Source of the DNA: Tupaia tana
Taxonomy: Eukaryota; Chordata; Mammalia; Scandentia; Tupaiidae
Length of the DNA stretch: 64,000 nt
Reading direction: 5' to 3'
NCBI GenBank assembly: GCA_026018925.1
Contig: JAKSZU010000016.1
Coordinates: 85,804,797-85,868,796, forward strand
A program made the position numbers and the translations under genes. A model generated the notes under the pieces. That model was not told where the DNA came from, did no database searches, and was given only the letters and a program-made list of their open reading frames with translations. Shown one piece after another: positions 49,960 through 62,131 of this stretch; within the stretch, counting starts at the first letter, position 1, and each line of letters begins with the position of its first letter.

Positions 49960-51800
49960 GATTCAGTGTTACGTTTGGAGTTAGCGTGAGGGTCCGTTTA
50001 GGGTTGGGGTTGAGCTTAAGGTGTCTGCCTAGGGTTAGGGTTAGGTCTGTGGTTTGAGTTAGGCTTTAGGTTAGGTTAGGTTTGAACTTAGTTTGAGGCA
50101 GTCAGTTTAGGGCTACTGTTAGTTTTCGGTTAACTGTTACGGTTGGAGTAAGCGTCAGGGTCAGGTTAGGTTTGGGGTTGAGCTTAAGGTGTCCGCCTAG
50201 GGTTAGGGTTAGGTGTATGGTTTGATTTAGGCTTCAGGTTAGGTTAGGTTTGATCTTAGTTTGAGGGAGTAAGTTTAGGTCTACTGTTAGTTTTCGGTTC
50301 AGTGTTACGTTTGGAGTTAGCGTGAGGGTCCGTTTAGGGTTGGGGTTGAGCTTAAGGTGTCCGCCTAGGGTTAGGGTTAGGTCTGTGGTTTGAGTTATGC
50401 TTCAGGTTAGGTTAGGATTGAACTTAGTTTGAGGGAGTAAGTTTAGGGCTACTGTTAGTTTTCGGTTCAGTGTTATGGTTGGAGATAGCGTCAGGGTCAG
50501 GGTAGGTTTGGGTTTGAGCTTCAGGTGTCCGCGTAGGGTTAGGGTTAGGTCTATGGTTTGAGTTAGGCTTCAGGTTAGGTTAGGTTTGAACTTAGTTTGA
50601 GGGAGTAAGTTTAGGGCTACTGTTAATTTTCGGTTCAGTGTTATGGTTGGATTTAGCCTCAGGGTCAGGTTAGGGTTGGGGTTAAGCTTAAGGTGTCCGC
50701 CTATGGTTAGGGTTAGGTCTATTGTTTGAGTTAGGCTTCAGGTTAGGTTAGGTTTGAACTTAGTTTGAGGGAGTAAGTTTAGGGCTAATGTTAGTTTTCG
50801 GTTCAGTGTTACGGTCGGAGTTAGCGTGAGGGTTAGGTTAGGGTTGGGGTTGAGCTTAAGGTGTCCACCTAGTTTTAGGGTTAGGTCTGTGGTTTGAGTT
50901 AGGCTTCAGGTTAGGTTAGGTCTGAACGTAGTTTGAGGGAGTAAGTTTAGGGCTACTGTTAGTTTTCTGTTCAGTGTTACGGTTGGAGTTAGCGTGAGGG
51001 TCCAGTTAGGGTTGGGGTTGAGCTTAAGGTGTCCGCCTAGGGTTAGGGTTAGGTGTATGGTTTGATTTTGCCTTCTGGTTAGGTTAGGTTTGAACTTAGT
51101 ATGAGGGAGTAAGTTTAGGGCTACTGTGAGTTTTCGGGTAACTGTTACGGTTGGAGTTAGAGTCCGGGCCAGGTTAGGGTTGAGGTTGAGCTTATGGTGT
51201 CCGCCTAGGGTTAGGGTTAGGTGTATGGTTTGATTTAGGCTTCAGGTTAGGTTATGTTTGAACTTAGTTTGAGGGAGTAAGTTTAGGGCTACTGTTAGTT
51301 TTCGGTTAACTGTTACAGTTGAAGTAAGCGTCAGGGTCAGGTTAGGTTTGGGGTTGAAGTTAAGGTGTCCGCCTAGGGTTAGGGTTAGGTGTATGGTTTG
51401 ATTTAGGCTTCAGGTTAGGTTAGGTTTGAACTTAGTTTGAGGGAGTAAGTTTAGGGCTACTGTTAGTTTTTGGGAAACTGTTACGGTTGGAGTTAGCGTC
51501 AGGGCCAGGTTAGGGTTTGGGTTGAGCTTATGGTGTCCGCCTAGGGTTAGGGTTAGGTCTATTGTTTGAGTTAGGCATCAGGTTAGGTTAGGTTTGAACT
51601 TAGTTTGAGGGAGTAAGTTTAGGGCTACTGTTAGTTTTCGATTCAGTGTTACGGTTGGAGTTAGCGTGAGGGTCAGGTTAGGGTTGGGGTTGATCTTAAG
51701 GTGTCCGCCTAGGGTTAGGGTTAGGTCTGTGGTTTGATTTAGGCTTCAGGTTACGTTACGTTTGAACTTAGTTTGAGTGAGTAACTTTAGGGCTACTGTT
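49960..51800 (+). repeat. Long cassette (GAGGCAGTCAG plus TAATTTTCGG), copy at 50 kb
   Basis: Contains in order the GAGGCAGTCAG marker (50,095), TTTGATCTTAG, TTACGTTTGG, GTTATGCTTCAGG, TAATTTTCGG (about 50,622), GGTCGGAG, CTGTTCAG, TTTTGCCTTCTGG, GTCCGGGCC, GTTGAAGTAAGCG and GGGAAACTG units. It matches 32,300-34,000 closely. Confidence 0.82.
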
Positions 51801-54154
51801 AGTTTTCGGTTCAGTGTTACGGTTGGAGATAGCGTCAGGGTCAGGTTAGGGTTGGGGTTGAGCTTAAGGTGTCCGCCTAGGGTTAGGGTTAGGTGTATGG
51901 TTTGATTTAGGCTTCAGGTTAGGTTAGGTTTGAAGTTAGTTTGAGGGAGTAAGTTTAGGGCTACTGATCGTTTTCGGTTAACTGTTACAGTTGGAGTAAG
52001 CGTCAGGGTCAGGTTAGGGTGGGGGTTAAGCATAAGGTGTCCGCCTAGGGTTAGGGTTAGGTCTTTGATTTGATTTAGGCTTCAGGTTAGGTTAGGTTTG
52101 AACTTAGTTTGAGGGAGAACGTTTAGGGCTACTGTTAGTTTTCGGTTAACTGTTACTTTTGGAGTAAGCGTCAGGGTCAGGTTAGGTTTGGGGCTGAGCT
52201 TAAGGTGTCCGCCTAGGGTTAGGGTTAGGTGTATGGTTTGATTTAGGCTTCAGGTTAGGTTAGGTTTGAACTTAGTTTGAGGGAGTAAGTTTAGGGCTAT
52301 TGTTAGTTTTCGTTTAACTGTTATGGTTGGAGTAAGTGTCAGGGTCAGGTTAGGGTTGGGGTTGAGCTTAAGGTGTCCGCCTAGGGTTAGGGTTAGGTCT
52401 GTGGTTTGAGTTAGGCTTCAGGTTAGGTTAGGATTGAACTTAGTTTGAGGGAGTAAGTTTAGGGCTACTGTTAGTTTTCGGTTCAGTGTTACGGTTGGAG
52501 ATAGCTTCAGGGTCAGGTTAGGGTTGGGTTTGAGCTTCAGGTGTTCGCCTAGGGTTAGGGTTAGGTCTATTGTTTGAGTTAGGCTTCAGGTTAGGTTAGG
52601 TTTGAACTTAGTTTGAGGGAGTAAGTTTAGGGCTACTGTTAGTTTTTGATTCAGTGTTACGGTTGGAGTTAGCGTGAGGGTCAGGTTAGGGTTGGGGTTG
52701 AGCTTAAGGTGTCTGCCTAGGGTTAGGGTTAGGTCTGTGTTTTGAGTTAGGCTTCAGGTTAGGTTAGGTTTGAACTTAGTTTGAGGGAGTAAGTTTAGGG
52801 CTACTGTTAGTTTTTGGGAAACTGTTACGGTTGGAGTTAGCGTCAGGGCCAGGTTAGGGTTGGGGTTGAGATTAAGGTGTCCGCCTAGGGTTAGGGTTAG
52901 GTGTATGGTTTCATTTAGGCTTCAGGTTAGGATAGGTTTGAACTTAGTTTGAGGGAGTAAGTTTAGGTCTACTGATAGTTTTCGTTTCACTATTACGGTT
53001 GGAGTAAGCGTCAGGGTCAGCTTAGGGTGGGGGTTAAGCATAAGGTGTCCGCCTAGGTTTAGGGTTAGGTCTATGGTTTCATTTAGGCTCCAGGTTAGGT
53101 TAGGATTGAACTTAGTTTGAGGGAGTAAGTTTAGGGCTACTGTTAGTTTTCGGTTAACTGTTACAGTTGGAGTAAGCGTCAGGGTTAGGTTAGGGTGGGG
53201 GTTAAGCATAAGGTGTCCGCCTAGGTTTAGGGTAAGGTCTATGATTTGATTTAGGCTTCAGGTTAGGTTAGGTTTGAACTTAGTTTGAGGGAGTAAGTTT
53301 AGGGCTACTGTTAGTTTTCGGTTCAGTGTTCCGGTCGGAGTTAGCGTGAGAGTTAGGTTAGGGTTGGGGTTGAGCTTAAGGTGTCCGCCTAGGGTTAGGG
53401 TTAGGTGTATGGTTTGATTTTGGCTTCTGGTTAGGTTAGGTTTGAACTTAGTTTGAGGGAGTAAGTTTAGGGCTACTGTTAGTTTTCGTTTAACTGTTAC
53501 GGTTGGAGTAAGCGTCAGGGTCAGGTTAGGGTTGGGTTTGAGCTTCAGGTGTCCGCCTAGGGTTAGGGTTAGGTCTATTGTTTGAGTTAGGCATCAGGTT
53601 AGGTTAGGTTTGAACTTAGTTTGAGGGAGTAAGTTTAAGGCTACTGTTAGTTTTCGATTCAGTGTTACGGTTGGAGTTAGCGTGAGGGTCAGGTTAGGGT
53701 TGGGGTTGAGCTTAAGGTGTCTGCCTTGGGTTAGGATTAGGTCTGTGGTTTGAGTTAGGCTTCCGGTTAGGTTAGGTTTGAACTTAGTTTGAGGGAGTAA
53801 GTTTAGGGCTACTGTTAGTTTTCGGTTCAGTGTTACGGTTGGAGATAGCGTCAGGGTCAGGGTAGGGTTGGGGTTGAGCTTTAGGTGTCCGCCTAGGGTT
53901 AGTTTTAGGTCTATGGTTTGAGTTAGGCTTCAGGTTAGGTTAGGTTTGAACTTAGTTTGAGGGAGTAAGTATAGAGGTATTGTTAGTTTTCGGTTCAGTG
54001 TTACGGTTGGAGTTAGCGTGAGGGTCAGGTTAGGTTTGGGGTTGAGCTTAAGGTGTCCGCCTAGGGTTAGGGTTAGGTGTATGGTTAGATTTAGGCTTCA
54101 GGTTAGGTTAGGTTTGAACTTAGTTTGAGGGAGTAAGTTTAGGGCTACTGTTAG

Positions 54155-55560
54155 TTTTCGGGTAACTGTTACTGTTGGAGTTAGCATCAGGGAAAGGTTA
54201 GGGTTGTTGTTGAGCTTAAGGTGTCCGCCTAGGGTTAGGTTTAGGTCTATGGTTTGAGGTAGGCTTCAGGTTAGGTTAGGTTTGAACTTAGTTTTAGGGA
54301 GTAAGTTTAGGTCTACTGTTAGTTTTAGGTTCAGTGTTACGGTTGGTGTTAGCGTGAGGGTCAGGTTAGGGTTAGGTTTGAGCTTCAGGTGTCCGACTAG
54401 GGTTAGGGTTAGGTGTATGGTTTGATTTAGGCTTCAGGTTAGGTTAGGTTAGAACTTAGTATGAGGGAGTAAGTTTAGGGCTACTGTTAGTTTCCGGGTA
54501 ACTGTTACGGTTGGAGTTAGCGTCCGGGCCAGGTTAGGGTTGAGGTTGAGCTTATGGTGTCCGCCTAGGTTTAGGGTTAGGTGTATGGTTTGATTTAGTC
54601 TTCAGGTTAGGTTATTTTTGAACTTAGTTTGAGGGAGTAAGTTTAGGGCTACTGTTAGTTTTCGGTTAACTGTTACAGTTGAAGTAAGCGTCAGATTCAG
54701 GTTAGGTTTGGGGTTGACGTTAAGGTGTCCGCCTAGGGTTAGGGTTAGGTGTATGGTTTGATTTAGGCTTCAGGTTAGGTTAGGTTTGAACTTAGTTTGA
54801 GGGAGTAAGTTTAGGGCTACTGTTAGTTTTCGGTTCAGTATTATGGTTGGAGTTAGCGTCAGGGTCAGGTTAGGGTTGGGGCTAGCTTGAGGTGTCCGCC
54901 TAGGGTTAGGGTTAGGTCCATGGTTTGATTTAGGCTCAGGTTAGGTTACGTTTGAACTTAGTTTGAGTGAGTAAGTTTAGGGCTACTGTTAGTTTTCGGT
55001 TCAGTGTTAGGGTTGGAGCTAGCGTCAGGGTCAGGTTAGGGTTGGAGTTGAGCTTAAGGTGTCCGCCTAGGGTTAGGGTTAGGTCTGTGGTTTGATTTAG
55101 GCTTCAGGTTAGGTTACGTTTGAACTTAGTTTGAGTGAGTAAGTTTAGGGCTACTGTTAGTTTTCGGTTCAGTGTTACGGTTGGAGATAGCGTCAGGGTG
55201 AGGTTAGGGTAGGGGTTGAGCTTAAGGTGTCCGCCTAGGGTTAGGCTTAGGTGTATGGTTTGATTTAGGCTTCAGATTAGGGTAGGTTTGAACTTAGTTT
55301 GAGGGAGTAAGTTTAGGGCTACTGTTAGTTTTTGGGAAACTGTTACGGTTGGAGTTAGCGTCAGGGCCAGGTTAGGGTTGTGGTTGAGATTAAGGTGTCC
55401 GCCTAGGGTTAGGGTTAGGTGTATGGTTTCATTTAGGCTTCAGGTAAGGATAGGTTTGAACTTAGTTTGAGGGAGTAAGTTTAGGGCTACTGATAGTTTT
55501 TGGGAAACTGTTACGGTTGGAGTTAGCGTCAGGGCCAGGTTAGGGTTTGGGTTGAGCTTA
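54155..55560 (+). repeat. Multi-monomer block, partner of 43,915-45,180
   Basis: Second copy, longer by one monomer. Its right end overlaps a local six-monomer duplication starting at 55,241. Confidence 0.8.
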
Positions 55561-55700
55561 AGGTGTCCGCTTAGGGTTAGGGTTAGGTCTGTGGTTTGAG
55601 TTAGGCTTCAGGTTAGGTTAGGATTGAACTTAGTTTGAGGGAGTAAGTTTAGGGCTACTGTTAGTTTTCGGTTCAGTGTTACGGTTGGAGATAGCGTCAG
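55241..55700 (+). repeat. Local duplication with 56,249-56,700 (six monomers apart)
   Basis: TTAGGCTTAGG followed by a TTAGGGTAGG unit, then two consecutive TTTTTGGGAAACTG units, recurs exactly 1,008 bp (6 x 168) to the right. The pair of GGGAAACTG units, the first with GAGATTAAGG and the second with GGTTTGGGTTGAGC, is also found near 44,920, 49,620, 60,530 and 62,720. Confidence 0.8.
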
Positions 55701-56689
55701 GGTCAGGTTAGGGTTGGGTTTGAGCTTCAGGTGTCCGCCTAGGGTTAGGGTTAGGTCTATTGTTTGAGTTAGGCATCAGGTTAGGTTAGGTTTGAACTTA
55801 GTTTGAGGGAGTAAGTTTAGGGCTACTGTTAGTTTTCGATTCAGTGTTACGGTTGGAGTTAGCGTGAGGGTCAGGTTAGTGTTGGGGTTGAGCTTAAGTT
55901 GTCTGCCTAGGGTTAGGGTTAGGTCTGTGTTTTGAGTTAGGCTTCAGGTTAGGTTAGGTTTGAACTTAGTTTGAGGGAGTAAGTTTAGGGCTACTGTTAG
56001 TTTTCGGTTCAGTGTTACGGTTGGAGATAGCGTCAGGGTCAGGGTAGGGTTGGGGTTGAGCTTATGGTGTCCGCCTAGGGTTAGGGTTAGGTGTATGGTT
56101 TGATTTAGGCTTCAGGTTAGTTTATGTTTGAACTTAGTTTGAGGAAGTAAGTTTAGGGCTACTGTTAGTTTTCGGTTAACTGTTACAGTTGGAGTAAGCG
56201 TCAGGGTCAGGTTAGGTTTGGGGTTGAGCTTAAGGTGTCCGCCTAGGGTTAGGCTTAGGTGTATGGTTTGATTTAGGCTTCAGGTTAGGGTAGGTTTGAA
56301 CTTAGTTTGAGGGAGTAAGTTTAGGGCTACTGTTAGTTTTTGGGAAACTGTTACGGTTGGAGTTAGCGTCAGGGCCAGGTTAGGGTTGGGGTTGAGATTA
56401 AGGTGTCCGCCTAGGGTTAGGGTTAGGTGTATGGTTTCATTTAGGCTTCAGGTTAGGATAGGTTTGAACTTAGTTTGAGGGAGTAAGTTTAGGGCTACTG
56501 ATAGTTTTTGGGAAACTGTTACGGTTGGAGTTAGCGTCAGGGCCAGGTTAGGGTTTGGGTTGAGCTTAAGGTGTCCGCCTAGGGTTAGGGTTAGGTCTAT
56601 TGTTTGAGTTAGGCATCAGGTTAGGTTAGGTTTGAACTTAGTTTGAGGGAGTAAGTTTAGGGCTACTGTTAGTTTTCGATTCAGTGTTA

Positions 56690-58140
56690 CGGTTGGAGTT
56701 AGCGTGAGGGTTAGGTTAGTGTTGGGGTTGAGCTTAAGGTGTCTGCCTAGGGTTAGGGTTAGGTCTGTGGTTTGAGTTAGGCTTCAGGTTAGGTTAGGTT
56801 TGAACTTAGTTTGAGGGAGTAAGTTTAGGGCTACTGTTAGTTTTCGGTTCAGTGTTACGGTTGGAGTTAGCGTGAGGGTCATGATAGGGTTGGGGTTGAG
56901 CTTAAGGTGTCTGCCTAGGGTTAGGGTTAGGTCTGTGGTTTGAGTTATGCTTTAGGTTAGGTTAGGTTTGAACTTAGTTTGAGGCAGTCAGTTTACTGCT
57001 ACTGTTAGTTTTCGGTTAACTGTTACGGTTGGAGTAAGCGTCAGGGTCAGGTTAGGTTTGGGGTTGAGCTTAAGGTGTCCGCCTAGGGTTAGGGTTAGGT
57101 GTATGGTTTGATTTAGGCTTCAGGTTAGGTTAGGTTTGATCTTAGTTTGAGGGAGTAAGTTTAGGTCTACTGTTAGTTTTCGGTTCAGTGTTACGTTTGG
57201 AGTTATCGTGAGGGTCCGTTTAGGGTTGGGGTTGAGCTTAAGGTGTCCGCCTAGGGTTAGGGTTAGGTCTGTGGTTTGAGTTATGCTTCAGGTTAGGTTA
57301 GGATTGAACTTAGTTTGAGGGAGTAAGTTTAGGGCTACTGTTACTTTTCGGTTCAGCGTTACGGTTGGAGATAGCGTCAGGGTCAGGTTAGGTTTGGGTT
57401 TGAGCTTCAGGTGTCCGCCTAGGGTTAGGGTTAGGTCTATGGTTTGAGTTAGGCTTCAGGTTAGGTTAGGTTTGAACTTAGTTTGAGGGAGTAATTTTAA
57501 TGCTACTGTTAATTTTCGGTTCAGTGTTATGGTTGGATTTAGGCTCAGGGTCAGGTTAGGGTTGGGGTTAAGCTTAAGGTGTCCGCCTATGGTTAGGGTT
57601 AGGTCTATTGTTTGAGTTAGGCTTCAGGTTAGGTTAGGTTTGAACTTAGTTTGAGGGAGTAAGTTTAGGGCTAATGTAAGTTTTCGGTTAACTGTTACAG
57701 TTGGAGTAAGCGTCATGGTCAAGTTAGGTTTGGGGTTGAGCTTAAGGTGTCCGCCTAGGGTTAGGGTTAGGTGTATGGTTTGATTTTGGCTTCTGGTTAG
57801 GTTAGGTTTGAACTTAGTATGAGGGAGTAAGTTTAGGGCTACTGTGAGTTTTCGGGTAACTGTTACAGTTGGAGTTAGAGTCCGGGCCAGGTTAGGGTTG
57901 AGGTTGAGCTTATGGTGTCCGCCTAGGGTTAGGGTTAGGTGTATGGTTTGATTTAGGCTTCAGGTTAGGTTATGTTTGAACTTAGTTTGAGGGATTAAGT
58001 TTAGGGCTACTGTTAGTTTTCAGTTAACTGTTACAGTTGAAGTAAGCGTCAGGGTCAGGTTAGGTTTGGGGTTGAAATTGAGGTGTCCGCCTAGGGTTAG
58101 GGTTAGGTGTATGGTTTGATTTAGGCTTCAGGTTAGGTTA
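56690..58140 (+). repeat. Long cassette, rearranged copy at 57 kb
   Basis: GAGGCAGTCAG marker at 56,981 and TAATTTTCGG near 57,510. The units expected after GCTAATG (GGTCGGAG and CTGTTCAG types) are replaced by a TTAACTGTTACAGTTGGAG unit before the TTTTGGCTTCTGG and GTCCGGGCC units resume. This is a shortened or converted version of the cassette. Confidence 0.78.
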
Positions 58141-59949
58141 GGTTTGAACTTAGTTTGAGGGAGTCAGTTTAGGGCTACTGTTAGTTTTCGGTTCAGTGTT
58201 ACGGTTGGAGATAGCGTCAGGGTCAGGTTAGGGTTGGAGTTGAGCTTAAGGTGTCCGCCTAGGGTTAGGGTTAGGTCTGTGGTTTGATTTAGGCTTCAGG
58301 TTAGGTTACGTTTGAACTTAGTTTGAGTGAGTAAGTTTAGGGCTACTGTTAGTTTTCGGTTCAGTGTTACGGTTGGAGATAGCGTCAGGGTCAGGTTAGG
58401 GTTGGGGTTGAGCTTCAGGTGTCCGCCTATTGTTAGGGTTAGGTCTATGATTTGAGTTAGGCTTCAGGTTAGGTTAGGTTTGAACTTAGTTTGAGCGAGT
58501 AAGTTTAGTGCTACTGTTAGTTTTCGGTTCAGTGATATGGTTGGAGTTAGCCTGGAGGTCAAGTTAGGGTTGCGGTTGAGCTTAAGGTGTCCGCCTAGGG
58601 TTAGGGTTAGGTGTATGGTTTGATTTAGGCTTCAGGTTAGGTTAGGTTTGAACTTAGTTTGAGGGAGTAAGTTGAGGGCTACTGTTAGTTTTTGGGAGAG
58701 TGTTACGGTTGGAGTTAGCGTCAGGGCCAGGTTAGGGTTGGGGTTGAGATTAAGGTGTCCGCCTAGGGTTAGGGTTAGGTGTATGGTTTCATTTAGGCTT
58801 CAGGTTAGGATAGGTTTGAACTTAGTTTGAGGGAGTAAGTTTAGGGCTACTGATAGTTTTCGTTTCACTAGTACGGTTGGAGTAAGCGTCAGGGTCAGCT
58901 TAGGGTGGGGGTTAAGCATAAGATATCCGCCTAGGGTTAGGGTTAGGTCTATGGTTTCATTTAGGCTTCAGGTTAGGTTAGGATTGAACTTACTTTGAGG
59001 GAGTAAGTTTAGGGCTATTGTTAGTTTTCGGGTAAGTGTTACTGTTGGAGTTAGCGTCAGGGCCCGGTTAGGGTTGGGGTTGAGCTTAAGGTGTCCGCCT
59101 AGGGTTAGGGTTAGGTCTGTGGTTTGAGATAGGCTTCAGGTTAGGTTAGGTTTGAACTTAGTTTTAGGGAGTAAGTTTAGGGCTACTGTTAGTTTTCGGT
59201 TCAATGTTACGGTTGGAGATAGCGTCAGGGTCAGGTTAGGGTTGGGGTTGACCTTCAGGTGTCCGCCTAGGGTTAGGGTTAGGTCTGTGGTTTGAGTTAG
59301 GCTTCAGGTTAGGTTAGGATTGAACTTAGTTTGAGGGAGTAAGTTTAGGGCTACTGTTAGTTTTCGGTTCAGTGTTACGGTTGGAGATAGCGTCAAGGTC
59401 AGGTTAGGGTTGGGTTTGAGCTTCAGGTGTCCGCCTAGGGTTAGGGTTAGGTCTATTGTTTGAGTTAGGCATCAGGTTAGGTTAGGTTTGAACTTAGTTT
59501 GAGGGAGTAAGTTTAGGGCTACTGTTAGTTTTCCATTCAGTGTTATGGTTGGAGTTAGCGTGAGGGTCAGGTTAGGGTTGGGGTTGAGCTTAAGGTGTCT
59601 GCCTTGGGTTAGGGTTAGGTCTGTGGTTTGAGTTAGGCTTCAGGTTAGGTTAGGTTTGAACTTAGTTTGAGGGAGTAAGTTTAGGGCTACTGTTAGTTTT
59701 CGGTTCAGTGTTATGGTTGGAGATAGCGTCATGGTCAGGGTAGGGTTGGGGTTGAGCTTCAGGTGTCCGCCTAGGGTTAGGGTTAGGTCTATGGTTTGAG
59801 TTAGGCTTCAGGTTAGGTTAGGTTTGAACTTAGTTTGAGGGAGTAAGTTTAGGGCTACTGTTAGTTTTCAGTTCAGTGTTACGGTTGGAGTTAGCGTGAG
59901 GGTCAGGTTAGGGTTGGGGTTGAGCTTAAGGTGTCCGCCTAGGGTTAGG

Positions 59950-60751
59950 GTTAGGTGTATGGTTAGATTTAGGCTTCAGGTTAGGTTAGGTTTGAACTTA
60001 GTTTGTTGGAGTAAGTTTAGGGCTACTGTTAGTTTTCGGTTCAGTATTATGGTTGGAGTTAGCGTCAGGGTCAGGTTAGGGTTGGGGCTAGCTTGAGGTG
60101 TCCGCCTAGGGTTAGGGTTAGGTCCATGGTTTGATTTAGGCTCAGGTTAGGTTACGTTTGAACTTAGTTTGAGTGAGTAAGTTTAGGGCTACTGTTAGTT
60201 TTCGGTTCAGTGTTACGGTTGGATATAGCGTCAGGGTCAGGTTAGGGTTGGAGTTGAGCTTAAGGTGTCCGCCTAGGGTTAGGGTTAGGTCTGTGGTCTG
60301 ATTTAGGCTTCAGGTTAGGTTACGTTTGAGCTTAGTTTGAGGGAGTAAGTTTAGGGCTATTGTTAGTTTTCGGGTCAGTGTTACGGTTGGAGATAGCGTC
60401 AGGGTCAGGTTAGGGTTGGGGTTGAGCTTAAGGTGTCCGCCTAGGGTTAGGGTTAGGTGTATGGTTTGATTTAGGCTTCAGGTTAGGTTAGGTTTGAACT
60501 TAGTTTGAGGGAGTAAGTTTAGGGCTACTGTTAGTTTTTGGGAAACTGTTACGGTTGGAGTTAGCGAAACGGCCAGGTTAGGGTTGGGGTTGAGATTAAG
60601 GTGTCCGCCTATGGTTAGGGTTAGGTGTATGGTTTCATTTAGGCTTCAGGTTAGGATAGGTTTGAACTTAGTTTGAGGGAGTAAGTTTAGGGCTACTGAT
60701 AGTTTTTGGGAAACTGTTACGGTTGGAGTTAGCGTCAGGGCCAGGTTAGGG
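59950..60751 (+). repeat. Block duplicated 13 monomers downstream
   Basis: Matches 62,132-62,933 at a constant 2,182 bp (13 monomers less 2). Diagnostic private variants are TTAGTTTGTTGGAG, GGATATAGCG, TGTGGTCTGATTTAGG, TTTGAGCTTAG and TTAGCGAAACGGCC. The two copies are nearly identical, so the duplication is recent. Confidence 0.87.
60017..60190 (+). repeat. 166-bp CTAGC-class monomer, example
   Basis: Units with TTCAGTATTATGG, GGGGCTAGCTTGAGG, AGGTCCATGG and TAGGCTCAGG are two bases shorter than usual: one base is lost at the CTAGC site and one in the former GGCTTCAGG. The length is shown by anchors 166 bp apart at 47,614 and 47,780. Copies of GGGGCTAGCTTG lie at about 29,529, 31,711, 37,085, 39,267, 40,273, 44,469, 47,657, 49,336, 54,877, 60,085 and 62,267, with a variant near 41,785; none was seen left of 29.5 kb. 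The class introduces GCTAGC (NheI). Confidence 0.85.
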
Positions 60752-62131
60752 ATTGGGTTGAGCTTAAGGTGTCCGCCTAGAGTTAGGGTTAGGTCTATTG
60801 TTTGAGTTAGGCATCAGGTTAGGTTAGGTTTGAACTTAGTTTGAGGGAGTAAGTTTAGGGCTACTGTTAGTTTTCGGTTCAGTGTTACGGTTGGAGTTAG
60901 CGTCAGGGTCAGGGTAGGGTTGGGGTTGAGCTTCAGGTGTCCGCCTCGGGTTAGGGTTAGGTCTATGGTTAGATTTAGGCTTCAGGTTAGGTTAGGTTTG
61001 AACTTAGTTTGAGGGAGTAAGTTTAGGGCTACTGTTAATTTTCGGGTAACTGTTACTGTTGGAGTTAGCGTCAGGGCCAGGTTAGGGTTGGGGTTGAGCT
61101 TAAGGTGTCCGCCTAGGGTTAGGGTTAGGTGTATCGTTTGATTAAGGCTTCAGGTTAGGTTAGGTTTGAAGTTAGTTTGAGGGAGTAAGTTTAGGGCTAC
61201 TGTTAGTTTTCGGTTAACTCTTACAGTTGGAGTAAGCGTCAGGGTCAGGTTAGGGTGGGGGATAAGCATAAGGTGTCCGCCTAGGGTCAGGGTTAGGTCT
61301 ATGATTTGATTTAGGCTTCTGGTTAGGTTAGGTTTGAACTTAGTTTGAGGGAGAAAGTTTAGGGCTACTGTTAGTTTTCAGTTAACTGTTACGGTTGGAG
61401 TAAGCGTCAGGGTCAGGTTAGGTTTGGGGTTGAGCTTAAGGTGTCCGCCTAGGGTTAGGGTTAGGTGTATGGTTTGATTTAGGCTTCAGGTTAGGTTAGG
61501 TTTGAACTTAGTTTGAGGGAGTAAGTTTAGGGCTACTGTTAGTTTTCGTTTAACTGTTACGGTTGGAGTAAGCGTCAGGGTCAGGTTAGGGTGGGGGTTA
61601 AGCATAAGGTGTCCGCCTAGGGTTAGGGTTAGGTCTATTGTTTGAGTTAGGCATCAGGTTAGGTTAGGTTTGAACTTAGTTTGAGGGAGTAAGTTTAGGG
61701 CTACTGTTAGTTTTCGATTCAATGTTACGGTTGGAGTTCGCGTGAGGGTCAGGTTAGGGTTGGGGTTGAGCTTAAGGTGTCTGCCTAGGGTTAGGGTTAG
61801 GTCTGTGGTTTGAGTTAGGCTTCAGGTTAGGTTAGGTTTGAACTTAGTTTGAGGGAGTAAGTTTAGGGCTACTGTTATTTTTTGGTTCAGTGTTACGGTT
61901 GGAGATAGCGTCAGGGTCAGGGTAGGGTTGGGGTTGAGCTTATGGTGTCCGCCAAGGGTTAGGGTTAGGTGTATAGTTTGATTTAGGCTTCAGGTTAGTT
62001 TATGTTTGAACTTAGTATGAGGGAGTAAGTTTAGGGCTACTGTTAGTTTTCGGTTAACTGTTACAGTTGTAGTAAGCGTCAGGGTCAGGTTAGGTTTGGG
62101 GTTGAAGTTAAGGTGTCCGCCTAGGGTTAGG

